NCBI RefSeq assembly: GCF_004352915.1
Contig: NZ_SJSY01000063.1
Coordinates: 50,552 to 114,551 of the forward strand
Direction of reading: 5' to 3'
DNA length: 64,000 bases
Source: Flavobacterium zhairuonense
GTDB taxonomy: Bacteria > Bacteroidota > Bacteroidia > Flavobacteriales > Flavobacteriaceae
This document shows positions 10,344 to 20,332 of the stretch, in pieces. Made by a program: the position numbers and the translations under genes. Every line of letters begins with the position of its first letter. Position 1 is the first letter of the stretch. The notes below the pieces were generated by a model that did not search any database, was not told the DNA's origin, and was given only the letters and a program-made list of their open reading frames with translations.

Positions 10344-10367
10344 TTTTAATTTGTTTTTTTATATTTG
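10339..10367 (+). promoter_or_regulatory. Promoter upstream of small ORF and GH97 run
   Basis: TTG at 10339-10341 (inside the palindrome) and a perfect TATATTTG -7 element at 10360-10367, 18 bases apart. Transcription should begin near 10374, about 280 bases before the GH97 start codon. Confidence 0.6.
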
Positions 10368-10470
10368 TAATAAATACACTTATTCATGATTAGATAAAAT
10401 TTTCATATCGTTATTGAATAAGTAAATAAAGTTAGTATTGCATTTAATTGTTTTATTATAAAGCAATTAT

Positions 10471-10563
10471 ATGTTGAAAGATAAAAATTGGTTTAAAAGT
10501 TTGTGGTGGGTTATAAGTGTTATTTTACAGAATCTGTTTATAACTAAATGCCTTAGTTTTTAA
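10471..10563 (+). CDS. Possible 30-residue small membrane peptide
   Basis: ATG at 10471 opens a 30-codon frame ending at TAA 10563, five bases before a terminator hairpin. The peptide is basic at its start (MLKDKNWFK) and has a hydrophobic stretch SLWWVISVILQNLF able to span or lie on a membrane. It has its own strong -7 element about 100 bases upstream and lies under the palindromic operator candidate. An RNA hairpin (GTTATAA 10510-10516 with TTATAAC 10538-10544) lies inside the frame, so this may instead be a leader RNA or small RNA. I do not recognise the peptide; coding status is an inference. Confidence 0.35.
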   Translation: MLKDKNWFKSLWWVISVILQNLFITKCLSF

Positions 10564-10568
10564 ATCGT

Positions 10569-10602
10569 AAAGCCGGAAGCTTAATCCTTTCGGCTTTTTA
10601 AT
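10569..10602 (+). terminator. Terminator or attenuator before GH97
   Basis: AAAGCCG (10569-10575) pairs with CGGCTTT (10591-10597), extended by an inner GAAG/CTTT stem, and is followed by T residues. It ends about 50 bases before the GH97 start, so messages begun at 10374 would end here unless terminated conditionally. No separate promoter is obvious between 10602 and 10654. Confidence 0.65.
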
Positions 10603-10653
10603 TGCTTCATAATTATTCTATTTATAATCTGGCTGATCGAATTACCCAAAATC

Positions 10654-12591
10654 ATGAAATTAAAAATTATCTTACTGCTTTTCGCTTCATTTAACATCTC
10701 TCATATTTGGTCGCAAAATATCATTTTGCAATCGCCAAATGGAAAAATTAGGACGGTTTTACATGCTGTTGATTCAACTATAAAAAGTGAATGGTACTTG
10801 AAAATATCTTATAAAACGGCTGACCAGATGACAGAAATATTACCGAAGGTAAATTTAGGTCTTTCAAGAAGTGATCAGGATTTTTCAAAAGAGCTTCATT
10901 TTTTAAAAGCGACAAAGCCAAAACCAATTATAGATCGATATGAACTTCCATTTGGGAAGAAGTCAGTGCGCGAAAACTCTGCCAATGAAATAACTGTTTC
11001 TTTCGAGAATCCGAGCAAAGCCAAATTAAATATTATTATAAGAGCCTATAATGATGGTGTTACATTTCGATATGAATTTCCAGAAAAACAAGGTTCTTAT
11101 ATCATTAATGAAGAATTTACAGCTTATCAAATACCAAAAGAAAACAAGCGATGGCTAGAAAAATGGAATCCGGCCAATGAAGGATTATACGCTTCATCCA
11201 GTGATGATAAAATTCTTCGGCAGGAATGGTGTTATCCGGCGCTGTTTAATTCCTCAGATAAATCATGTTGGTTTTTATTACATGAGGCTGATTTAAACCG
11301 CAGTTATTGCGGAACAAAATTAAGCAATATTAAAGAGATCGATACGTACAAACTTACTTTTCCCGATCAACAGGATGCGAGAGGAACTGGTGAATCAAAA
11401 CCAAAAACTTCACTTCCGTGGAAATCACCTTGGCGGGTAATTACTATTGGCAGTTTAGCAGATATTGTTGAGAGTACATTGGTAGAAGATGTTTCGGCTC
11501 CAACTGCTTTTAAAAATACTGATTGGATAAAACCGGGAAAAGTTTCCTGGAATTATTGGTCAAGCAATCACGGAACGAAAGATTTTAAAATTGTATGCGA
11601 GTTTACAGATTTAGCTGTAGAAATGAATTGGCCTTATACGCTTTTGGACTGGGAATGGGATGCTATGTCAAATGGCGGAAATTTAGAAGATGCTTTAAAA
11701 TATATCCATTCAAAAGGCATAAGACCTTTGATGTGGTATAATTCAGGAGGAGATCACACATGGGTTCCGTCAACACCGAAAGACCGAATGCTGACGCATA
11801 AAAATAGAGTAGAAGAATTTACAAAACTTAAAAAACTTGGCGTCGCTGGGGTTAAAGTTGATTTTTTCGAAAGCGAAAAGCAGGATATGATCAACTATTA
11901 TCTGGATATTCTGGAAGATGCCGCACAATTTGAAATCATGGTCTATTTTCATGGCTGTATTGTACCACGTGGCTGGTCAAGAACTTATCCAAATTTAATG
12001 ACTTATGAAGCTGTACGAGGCGCTGAGTGGTATAATAACGGAACTGAATTTTCAACCACAGCGCCAGAACATAATACTATTTTGCCTTTTGCAAGAAATG
12101 TAGTAGGGGCAATGGATTATACTCCCGTGACTTTTACCAATTCTCAGTTTCCACATCACACTTCTTATGGACATGAATTGGCGCTTTCCGTACTTTTTGA
12201 GTCTCCTTTCCAACATTTTGCGGACAGGCCTGAAGGATATTACCAATTACCTGACGAGGCGAAAAACTTCTTAAAAGAAGTTCCAACAACGTGGGATGCA
12301 ACCAAACTTATAGATGGTTATCCAGGCAAAGATGTGATAATGGCGCGCAGAAAAGGAGGCTCTTGGTACATTGGCGGAATTAGTGCCTCAGAACGTGAAG
12401 AGCTTACAAAAGAAATCAAACTGGATTTTTTAGAAGAAGGGATTGATTATCGTGTCGTTGTTATTGCAGATGGAAAACACGATAAAGCATTTTCTTCCCA
12501 AGTTTTGGAAGTAAATAGAGATAAGACGATTGAAGTGAAATTGCTTAGAAGAGGAGGCTTTGTGATTTCATTAATTCCGATTGAAAAATAA
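10654..12591 (+). CDS. Glycoside hydrolase family 97 (retaining-type alpha-glycosidase)
   Basis: A 645-residue exported GH97 enzyme with signal peptide (cleavage near IWSQ, residue 20), N-terminal beta-sandwich, central TIM barrel (KVSWNYWSSNHGTKDFK) and C-terminal sandwich. Asp403 in AGVKVDFFES takes the position of the nucleophile of the retaining alpha-galactosidase branch, and Glu452 in MTYEAVRGAEW that of the acid/base; SusB-type inverting alpha-glucosidases lack the Asp. I therefore favour the retaining branch, probably acting on alpha-galactosyl or similar side groups. First gene of a close run with GH43, GH43, GH8, GH9 and an esterase. Confidence 0.85.
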   Translation: MKLKIILLLFASFNISHIWSQNIILQSPNGKIRTVLHAVDSTIKSEWYLKISYKTADQMTEILPKVNLGLSRSDQDFSKELHFLKATKPKPIIDRYELPFGKKSVRENSANEITVSFENPSKAKLNIIIRAYNDGVTFRYEFPEKQGSYIINEEFTAYQIPKENKRWLEKWNPANEGLYASSSDDKILRQEWCYPALFNSSDKSCWFLLHEADLNRSYCGTKLSNIKEIDTYKLTFPDQQDARGTGESKPKTSLPWKSPWRVITIGSLADIVESTLVEDVSAPTAFKNTDWIKPGKVSWNYWSSNHGTKDFKIVCEFTDLAVEMNWPYTLLDWEWDAMSNGGNLEDALKYIHSKGIRPLMWYNSGGDHTWVPSTPKDRMLTHKNRVEEFTKLKKLGVAGVKVDFFESEKQDMINYYLDILEDAAQFEIMVYFHGCIVPRGWSRTYPNLMTYEAVRGAEWYNNGTEFSTTAPEHNTILPFARNVVGAMDYTPVTFTNSQFPHHTSYGHELALSVLFESPFQHFADRPEGYYQLPDEAKNFLKEVPTTWDATKLIDGYPGKDVIMARRKGGSWYIGGISASEREELTKEIKLDFLEEGIDYRVVVIADGKHDKAFSSQVLEVNRDKTIEVKLLRRGGFVISLIPIEK

Positions 12592-12633
12592 AATAATTGC
12601 AAAAAAATAACTATTAACCCAAAAACCACAATA

Positions 12634-13596
12634 ATGAAAAACCAAATTAAAATAGCATTTATAGTAATGTGCTGTTTATCAGTAGTTAAATTGAAAGCGC
12701 AAAATCCTATTATCAAAGATATTTTTACTGCTGATCCGGCTCCAATTGTACATAAAGGAACCTTGTATTTATATACAGGCCATGATGTACCAACAGAGCA
12801 GGATACAAACTACAAAATGGCCGACTGGCATGTGTTTTCTACAACCAACATGAAAGATTGGAAAGATCATGGAGCACTGCTTTCACCTAGCACATTTTCA
12901 TGGGCAACAGGCGATGCTTATGCCGCTCAATGTATTGAAAGAGATGGCAAATTTTACTGGTTTGTCTCTACATTTCATAAAAAAGATGATAGAAGTGCCG
13001 GCGGAGCCGCAATTGGTGTAGCGGTTTCGGACAGTCCTGTTGGACCTTTTAAAGATGCAATTGGCAAAGCACTTATTATAAATGAAATGACTACAGACAT
13101 GAAATATGCTTGGGACGATATTGACCCAACTGTATTTGTTGACGATGATGGTCAAACTTATATGTTTTGGGGAAATGGAAGCTGCAAATGGGTTAAACTT
13201 AAAAAAAACATGACAGAATTGGATGGGGAGATTACTACTTTCAAACCCAAGAATTATATCGAAGGGCCTTGGGTTTATAAAAGAAAAGGGCTTTACTATT
13301 TGGTCTATGCCAGTGCAGGCACAAAACCAGAAATGATTGAATATTGCACGGCTAAAAGCATCACAGGACCATGGACTTATCAAGGAATTATTCAGGAAAA
13401 TGTACAAAATAGTTTTACCACACACCCAGGTATTATTGACTTTAAAGGCAAATCTTATTTTTTCTATCATAACGGAAGTCTACCAACTGGTGGAAGCTAC
13501 AGACGATCTATCTGCGTAGATTATATGCATTACAATAAAGATGGAACGATTCAGAAAATAATACAAACAACTGAAGGTGTGAGCAAAATCAAGTAA
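12634..13596 (+). CDS. Glycoside hydrolase family 43 (subfamily 1-like) xylosidase/arabinosidase
   Basis: A 320-residue single-domain GH43 enzyme with signal peptide (cleavage near LKAQ, residue 23). The five-bladed propeller signatures are in order: base Asp34 in TADPAPIV, pKa-modulating Asp164 in DDIDPTVFVDDDG, and acid Glu210 in YIEGPWVYKR. Length and the DWHVFSTTNMKDWKDHG segment fit the GH43_1-type beta-xylosidase/arabinofuranosidase group. It would remove xylose or arabinose from xylan fragments in the periplasm. It follows GH97 by 42 bases and precedes the next GH43 by 21 bases, indicating one operon. Confidence 0.88.
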   Translation: MKNQIKIAFIVMCCLSVVKLKAQNPIIKDIFTADPAPIVHKGTLYLYTGHDVPTEQDTNYKMADWHVFSTTNMKDWKDHGALLSPSTFSWATGDAYAAQCIERDGKFYWFVSTFHKKDDRSAGGAAIGVAVSDSPVGPFKDAIGKALIINEMTTDMKYAWDDIDPTVFVDDDGQTYMFWGNGSCKWVKLKKNMTELDGEITTFKPKNYIEGPWVYKRKGLYYLVYASAGTKPEMIEYCTAKSITGPWTYQGIIQENVQNSFTTHPGIIDFKGKSYFFYHNGSLPTGGSYRRSICVDYMHYNKDGTIQKIIQTTEGVSKIK

Positions 13597-13617
13597 AGGA
13601 TTTTAATTTTTTATGTT

Positions 13618-15177
13618 ATGAAAAAAAGAATTAGCTTGATTTTTACCTTCTTCATTTTGATTGTTCAGATGACTGTTTCAGCACAAGGAAAAAAAGCGCA
13701 GAATCCGATAATTTTTTCTGATGTGCCCGATCTTTCTATTATTAGGGTGGGTAAAAATTATTACATGAGCAGTACTACAATGCACATGAGTCCAGGTTTG
13801 CCCATTATGAAATCTACAGATTTGGTTAATTGGACATTAATTAATTATGCCTATGATACTTTGGCTGATATGCCTGAATTAAATCTAACAGATGGAAAAA
13901 GTACGTATGGAAGAGGTTCATGGGCAAGTAGTTTGCGTTTTCACAACGGGAATTATTATGTTACAACTTTTGCACAAACAACAGGTGAGACATATATTTT
14001 TAAAACAAAAGATATAGAAAAAGGAAATTGGCAAAGGGTTTCTTTTAGACCAGATTATCATGATCATTCCTTGTTTTTTGATGATGATGGAAAGGCTTAT
14101 TTAGTTTATGGCTCGAGCCAAATCAAATTAGTAGAATTGAATGATGATTTGACAGGAATCAAAAAAGGTGTTTCTGAGAAAATTATTATTGAAAATGCTA
14201 GTCTGCCTGCTGGAAATAACATTATGCTTGGAGCTGAAGGCTCACAATTATTCAAAATCAAAGGCAAATATTATTTATTTAATATCTGCTGGCCAAAAGA
14301 TGGAATGCGAACAGTGGTTATCCATAAAGCAGATCATATTACCGGTCCTTGGGAAGGAAAAGTTGGTTTGCAGGATTTAGGTGTTGCACAAGGCGGACTT
14401 ATCGATACTCCTGATGGACGTTGGTTTTCTTATCTGTTTCGCGATTTTGGCGCTGTCGGTAGAATTCCATATTTAGTTCCAGTAAAGTGGGAAAACGACT
14501 GGCCAATTTTGGGCGAAAACAATAAAGTTCCTGAAACTTTAGAATTACCATCCAATAAAAGTCTGATCCCAAATTTAGTGGACTCAGATGAATTCAATCG
14601 AAAAAAAGGGCAAGAAAATCTTCCATTAGTATGGCAATGGAATCATAATCCTGATAATTCGCTTTGGTCTTTAAAAGAAAGAAAAGGATTTCTGCGTCTA
14701 AAAATAGGAAGAATTGATACTGATTTTCTTCAGGCAAGAAATACGCTCACTCAGCGAACTATTGGACCAACAAGCAAAGCTTCTGTTTTTTTGGATGCTT
14801 CACAAATGAAAGAAGGTGATTTCGCCGGCTTGAGTGCTTTGCAAAAAGAATATGGTTTGGTTGGGATAAAAGCTGAAAACGGGCAAAAATTCATTGTAAT
14901 GGTAAATACTATTTCAGATAAAGCTATTGAAGTACAGCGAATTACATTAAATCAAAACCAGGTTTATTTAAAGATTGAATGTGATTTTACCAATAAAAAA
15001 GATGAAGCAAAATTCTTCTATAGCTTAGATGGAAAAGTTTGGAATTCGATAGGCGAAACTTTAAAAATGAAATATACGCTTCCGCATTTTATGGGCTATC
15101 GTTTTGGTCTTTTCAATTATGCCACAAAAAATACTGGTGGCTATGTAGATTTTGATTGGTTTCGAATTAATTATTAA
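13618..15177 (+). CDS. Two-domain glycoside hydrolase family 43 beta-xylosidase
   Basis: A 519-residue exported GH43 enzyme with signal peptide (cleavage near VSAQ, residue 23). The catalytic propeller has base Asp38 in SDVPDLSIIR, Asp149 in PDYHDHSLFFDDDG and acid Glu207 in GAEGSQLFK. Residues from about 325 onward form a concanavalin-like beta-sandwich (GH43_C2/DUF1349-type), as in bifunctional beta-xylosidase/alpha-arabinofuranosidases. This is the exo-acting xylosidase type expected to finish xylo-oligosaccharides. It is separated by 22 bases from the GH8 start preferred here. Confidence 0.88.
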   Translation: MKKRISLIFTFFILIVQMTVSAQGKKAQNPIIFSDVPDLSIIRVGKNYYMSSTTMHMSPGLPIMKSTDLVNWTLINYAYDTLADMPELNLTDGKSTYGRGSWASSLRFHNGNYYVTTFAQTTGETYIFKTKDIEKGNWQRVSFRPDYHDHSLFFDDDGKAYLVYGSSQIKLVELNDDLTGIKKGVSEKIIIENASLPAGNNIMLGAEGSQLFKIKGKYYLFNICWPKDGMRTVVIHKADHITGPWEGKVGLQDLGVAQGGLIDTPDGRWFSYLFRDFGAVGRIPYLVPVKWENDWPILGENNKVPETLELPSNKSLIPNLVDSDEFNRKKGQENLPLVWQWNHNPDNSLWSLKERKGFLRLKIGRIDTDFLQARNTLTQRTIGPTSKASVFLDASQMKEGDFAGLSALQKEYGLVGIKAENGQKFIVMVNTISDKAIEVQRITLNQNQVYLKIECDFTNKKDEAKFFYSLDGKVWNSIGETLKMKYTLPHFMGYRFGLFNYATKNTGGYVDFDWFRINY

Positions 15178-15199
15178 TAAAGATAAAAAGACAAAAGTG

Positions 15200-16495
15200 A
15201 TGATAGATAAAAATTTCACAGGCGAATCCCTCGTAAGACTTCACTATCTGGTGTTGGTTTTGGGATTGATTTTACCAGTTTTTGTTATTAGTCAGAATAA
15301 AAAGAAGGCAGAAAAATCAGAAATTAAAGCACCTCAATATCGCAATCTTTTTAAAGAGGCAGGATACAATCAAAATGATATTGATAAAAAATTAGCGAAA
15401 GCATATTATGATGTTTTTGAAGGACCAAACAAAGTGTATTTTGAAGAGGGCGATTCTTTAGGATATGTATCGGATGTCAAAAACAAAGATGCGCGTACCG
15501 AAGGAATGTCATACGGAATGATGGTTGCGGTTCAGCTTGATAAAAAAGAAGTTTTTGATCGAATTTGGCGATGGTCGGTCAAATACATGCAACATCAAGA
15601 TGGACCAAGAGAAGGTTATTTTGCATGGAGTGTTGATCCTCAGACCAAAAAGCAAAATTCGGCTGGATCTGCTTCAGATGGTGAGTTGTATTTTGTGACA
15701 AGTTTGCTTTTTGCGTCTAACAAATGGGGCAATACTACAGGAATAGATTATTACAAAGAAGCCAGAAGAATTTTGGATAATATGTGGAAAAAAGATGGCA
15801 CTGGCAACATCCACAATATTATCAATACTGAACATAAGCAAATATCATTCGTGCCTGAAGGTGGTGGTTACAATTGGACAGATCCTTCATATCATGTTCC
15901 AGCATTTTTCGAAATATGGGCATTGTATGCAAAAGATGGACATGAGCAGTTTTACAAAGAATGTGCTGATGTTTCGCGACAATTTCTGCATAAAGCAACG
16001 CATCCGATAACAGGATTAAACTCAGATTATACCGAGTTTACTGGCGAACCTCATCCTACACCATGGATGCCACCGGGATTTCGATATGATTCCTGGCGAG
16101 TTCCTATGAACATTGCAATGGATTATGCTTGGTACGGAAAAGATAAAAAATGGCAGGAAGAATACGCTTCTAAATTTCAAAATTTCCTCAGATCAAAAGG
16201 ATTGGACACTTTTGAAGATCAATTTAATCTGGATGGTTCTAAACCTGATTTTATTCTGCAAGCTGGACCAGTCAAAAAACTTAGGCATTCCATAGGATTG
16301 GTAGCAACTTCGGCAACTGCATCATTAGTTAATAAAGATAAAAAAAGTATAGATTTTGTTCATGCTGTCTGGAATGCAAAACTTGAACCTTATGAAGACG
16401 GTTATTTCGACCCTTATTATGATGGATTGATGTATCTCTTTAGTTTAATGCATCTAAGTGGAAATTATAAAATTATAACTCCATCAGTTAATTAA
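15200..16495 (+). CDS. Glycoside hydrolase family 8, reducing-end xylosidase type
   Basis: A 431-residue GH8 enzyme. I start it at ATG 15200 rather than 15152, because this gives a proper leader (hydrophobic LVLVLGLILPVFVIS) and avoids overlap with the preceding gene. The alpha/alpha barrel shows acid Glu101 in TEGMSYGMM, Asp160 in SASDGELYF and base Asp297 in RYDSWRVPMN. These match reducing-end-xylose-releasing exo-oligoxylanases (Rex, EC 3.2.1.156), which fits the GH43 xylosidases beside it, although GH8 also contains endo-acting enzymes. Export is predicted, cleavage near VISQ. Confidence 0.85.
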   Translation: MIDKNFTGESLVRLHYLVLVLGLILPVFVISQNKKKAEKSEIKAPQYRNLFKEAGYNQNDIDKKLAKAYYDVFEGPNKVYFEEGDSLGYVSDVKNKDARTEGMSYGMMVAVQLDKKEVFDRIWRWSVKYMQHQDGPREGYFAWSVDPQTKKQNSAGSASDGELYFVTSLLFASNKWGNTTGIDYYKEARRILDNMWKKDGTGNIHNIINTEHKQISFVPEGGGYNWTDPSYHVPAFFEIWALYAKDGHEQFYKECADVSRQFLHKATHPITGLNSDYTEFTGEPHPTPWMPPGFRYDSWRVPMNIAMDYAWYGKDKKWQEEYASKFQNFLRSKGLDTFEDQFNLDGSKPDFILQAGPVKKLRHSIGLVATSATASLVNKDKKSIDFVHAVWNAKLEPYEDGYFDPYYDGLMYLFSLMHLSGNYKIITPSVN

Positions 16496-16519
16496 TTTTT
16501 TAAACTTAAAAAATCAAGT

Positions 16520-19042
16520 ATGAAACAATATGTAATTTTTATACTATTATGTAGTTGGTCAACTATTTCATTTTCCCAAAAATTGAAAATAAACGAAAAG
16601 GAATATTTTGAAACCCGAGGATTAAATGTTTTGGTTTTTAGCAATGAATATAACGGAATGTTCTTTGACGAAAAAACTGCCGGTATAGAGTTTATTCATC
16701 ATGGTGTAAGAACCGTGACCGGCGGCGCTATCAGGCTTCAAAACACTCCAGAACAATGGGATTTGATTCCGAAAATGACAAGCCGAAAAGTAGATAAGGC
16801 GAACAATACCATTGAAGTTACACTTACATATGAAGAATTTGATTTTGATTCCAAAATAATAGTAACATCAAAAGGAAACGGATTCTTGATCAATGTTTTT
16901 CTAGATAAGCCAGTTCCGAAGCAATTGGAAGGAAGAGCAGGATTTAATATGGAATTTTTGCCAACATCTTATTTTGAAAGTAATTATGTTGTTGATGGAA
17001 AGGCAGGGACCTTTCCACGATATCCTTCGGGAAATACTGAAATAAAGCCTTTATCTCAAAAAATTCCACAGTTTGCTGGACATACCACATTTGATGATCG
17101 CGGAAAAAAGGAGTTTATAACCACTCTTTCATTAGATTCAGGGAAGAATTTCATCTTCGCGCCTGAAAATCCGGAGCGCACCGTAAAAATTCAGTCGGAT
17201 CAAGAGATTATGCTTTTTGATGGAAGAAATCTTGGCCAAAATGGCTGGTTTATTGCGCGAAGCATGCTTCCTTCAAATAAAACAGGAAAAGTATTGACTT
17301 GGTATGTAGAACCTAATGCAATTCCTAACTGGACAAGAGAACCCGTAATTGGATTTTCGCAAGTTGGATACATGCCAGGACAAAATAAAGTGGCGGTGAT
17401 TGAACTTGATCAAAATGACAAAGCATTGTCTACAGCATCGATTTTTAAACTTAATGAAGACGGGAAATTTGTAGAAAAACTGAAAGGCGATGTCAAAGTT
17501 TGGGGAAATTATTTAAGATATAATTATGCTCAGTTTGATTTTAGTGCTGTTAAAGAAAAAGGACTTTATTACATTCAATATGGTAATCAGAAAACAAATA
17601 CTTTTCAAATAGAGGACAATATCTATTCAAATGTATGGCATCCTACAATGGACGTGTGGTTTCCGGTTCAAATGGATCACATGGAAGTGAACGAGGCTTA
17701 TAGAGTTTGGCACGGAAAACCATTTTTAGACGATTGTCTTCAGGCGCCATTAAATCACGAACATTTTGATGGTTACAAACAAGGCCCAACTACAGAAACG
17801 AAATATAAGCCTTTAGAACGTATTCCCGGAATGTCTGTTGGAGGCTGGTTTGATGCAGGTGATTTTGATATACAAACTTTTTCGCATGTCAGCGTAATCA
17901 ACAGTTTCGTAGAATCTTGGGAAGAATTTAAAGTAAAAAGAGATGAAACTTATATTGACCAAAAAATACAGTTTGTAGATATTCATCGTCCCGATGGCCA
18001 GCCCGATTTATTACAGCAAATAGAGCATGGTGTTTTAAATCTTGTGGCACAGGTTGAAAATATTGGCCATCCGGTAAGAGGAATTGTTGTTCCTAATCTG
18101 CATCAATATCATCATTTAGGCGATGCTTCTACAGAAACGGATAATCTGCCTTATAATCCAAATCTTAAGCCTTATGAATCCAATGGAGTTTCGAGTGGTA
18201 CGATGGATGATAGATGGGCGTTTACAGATCGTTCTTCCTTTCTTGATTACAGAACAGCGGGTGCATTAGCTTCGGCAAGTAGAGCTTTAAAAGGCTATAA
18301 TGATGAACTTTCGGCTAAATGCTTATCTCTTGCAGTGAAATTGACAAACGAAGCAACTGAAATAGAAAAAAAGGCAAAACCTGATAATAGTCCAATGTCG
18401 AGATGGGGCAAAGGAAGCGATATGATTGCGATATTACAGCTTTACTTAAGCACAAAAGACCAGAATTATAAAAAAGGTTTTCTAGATAGAATTTGGAAAC
18501 TATTGGATGAAAATTTAGAATTTAATATTAATTCAGCTTTATTGGCTGTGCCTTCTATGGATGATAACTACAAAGTAAAATTACGAAGCTATGTTATCAA
18601 GTATAAAGAAAAAACAAATAAAGAGAATAGTGATAATCCTTACGGTGTTCCCCTGGTTAAGAGAGGCTGGGGTGGCACTTCTCAGGTGATTAATTGGGCA
18701 AGCACAAATTATTACATTCATAAATTCTATCCTGATATTATGGATAAAGAAGCTGTTTATCAAGGTTTTAACTATATTTTTGGATGCCATCCTTATTCCA
18801 ATTTATCTTTTGTAAACGCTGTTGGAAATAAATCCAAAAAAGTAGCTTACGGAAACAACCGTGCTGATTTTACTACGATTGCCGGCGGAGTAGTTCCCGG
18901 ACTTATTTTTCTTAAACCGGATTATTTAGAAAATAAAGACGACTGGCCGTTTTTCTGGGGTGAAAATGAGTGTATTATTGATGGTGGTGCCTGGTATGTT
19001 TTTCTTGCAAATGCTGTAAATGAGCTGGCAAAAGAAAAATAA
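16520..19042 (+). CDS. Glycoside hydrolase family 9 enzyme with N-terminal Ig-like domain
   Basis: An 840-residue exported protein with signal peptide (cleavage near SFSQ, residue 19). An N-terminal beta-rich region of about 270 residues precedes the CelD_N Ig-like segment (PVIGFSQVGYMPGQNKVAVIE) and the GH9 alpha/alpha barrel. Catalytic motifs: DAGD near residue 444 in GGWFDAGDFD and the acid Glu near residue 816 in GENECIIDGGAW. Activity could be endo-glucanase or exo-glucosidase/glucosaminidase; the surrounding genes suggest plant hemicellulose or beta-glucan. It shares architecture with the convergent GH9 at 20333-22786, so the two are probably paralogues. Confidence 0.85.
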   Translation: MKQYVIFILLCSWSTISFSQKLKINEKEYFETRGLNVLVFSNEYNGMFFDEKTAGIEFIHHGVRTVTGGAIRLQNTPEQWDLIPKMTSRKVDKANNTIEVTLTYEEFDFDSKIIVTSKGNGFLINVFLDKPVPKQLEGRAGFNMEFLPTSYFESNYVVDGKAGTFPRYPSGNTEIKPLSQKIPQFAGHTTFDDRGKKEFITTLSLDSGKNFIFAPENPERTVKIQSDQEIMLFDGRNLGQNGWFIARSMLPSNKTGKVLTWYVEPNAIPNWTREPVIGFSQVGYMPGQNKVAVIELDQNDKALSTASIFKLNEDGKFVEKLKGDVKVWGNYLRYNYAQFDFSAVKEKGLYYIQYGNQKTNTFQIEDNIYSNVWHPTMDVWFPVQMDHMEVNEAYRVWHGKPFLDDCLQAPLNHEHFDGYKQGPTTETKYKPLERIPGMSVGGWFDAGDFDIQTFSHVSVINSFVESWEEFKVKRDETYIDQKIQFVDIHRPDGQPDLLQQIEHGVLNLVAQVENIGHPVRGIVVPNLHQYHHLGDASTETDNLPYNPNLKPYESNGVSSGTMDDRWAFTDRSSFLDYRTAGALASASRALKGYNDELSAKCLSLAVKLTNEATEIEKKAKPDNSPMSRWGKGSDMIAILQLYLSTKDQNYKKGFLDRIWKLLDENLEFNINSALLAVPSMDDNYKVKLRSYVIKYKEKTNKENSDNPYGVPLVKRGWGGTSQVINWASTNYYIHKFYPDIMDKEAVYQGFNYIFGCHPYSNLSFVNAVGNKSKKVAYGNNRADFTTIAGGVVPGLIFLKPDYLENKDDWPFFWGENECIIDGGAWYVFLANAVNELAKEK

Positions 19043-19045
19043 TAA

Positions 19046-20228
<1,183 letters not shown>

Positions 20229-20268
20229 ACTTTCTAAATAAGTCTAGATTAAAAAACATTTTAATATA

Positions 20269-20316
20269 AAAAAAGATAAAGTATTGAAAACGTCTTATCA
20301 ATACTTTATCTTTTTT
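20269..20316. terminator. Bidirectional terminator between esterase and second GH9
   Basis: A long perfect stem (about 20269-20287 with 20298-20316) with A- and T-rich flanks separates the convergent esterase and GH9 genes. Confidence 0.85.
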
Positions 20317-20332
20317 ATTTTTTAATCACTAT

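Noticed and set aside
12898..13470. 190-codon open frame on the minus strand across the first GH43 gene
   Set aside because: The plus strand here encodes a complete GH43 with all catalytic residues in place; the antisense frame has no recognisable domain and is a shadow.
15152..15199. Upstream start of the GH8 gene at 15152
   Set aside because: It would overlap the preceding GH43 by 26 bases and put 16 charged residues in front of the signal peptide.
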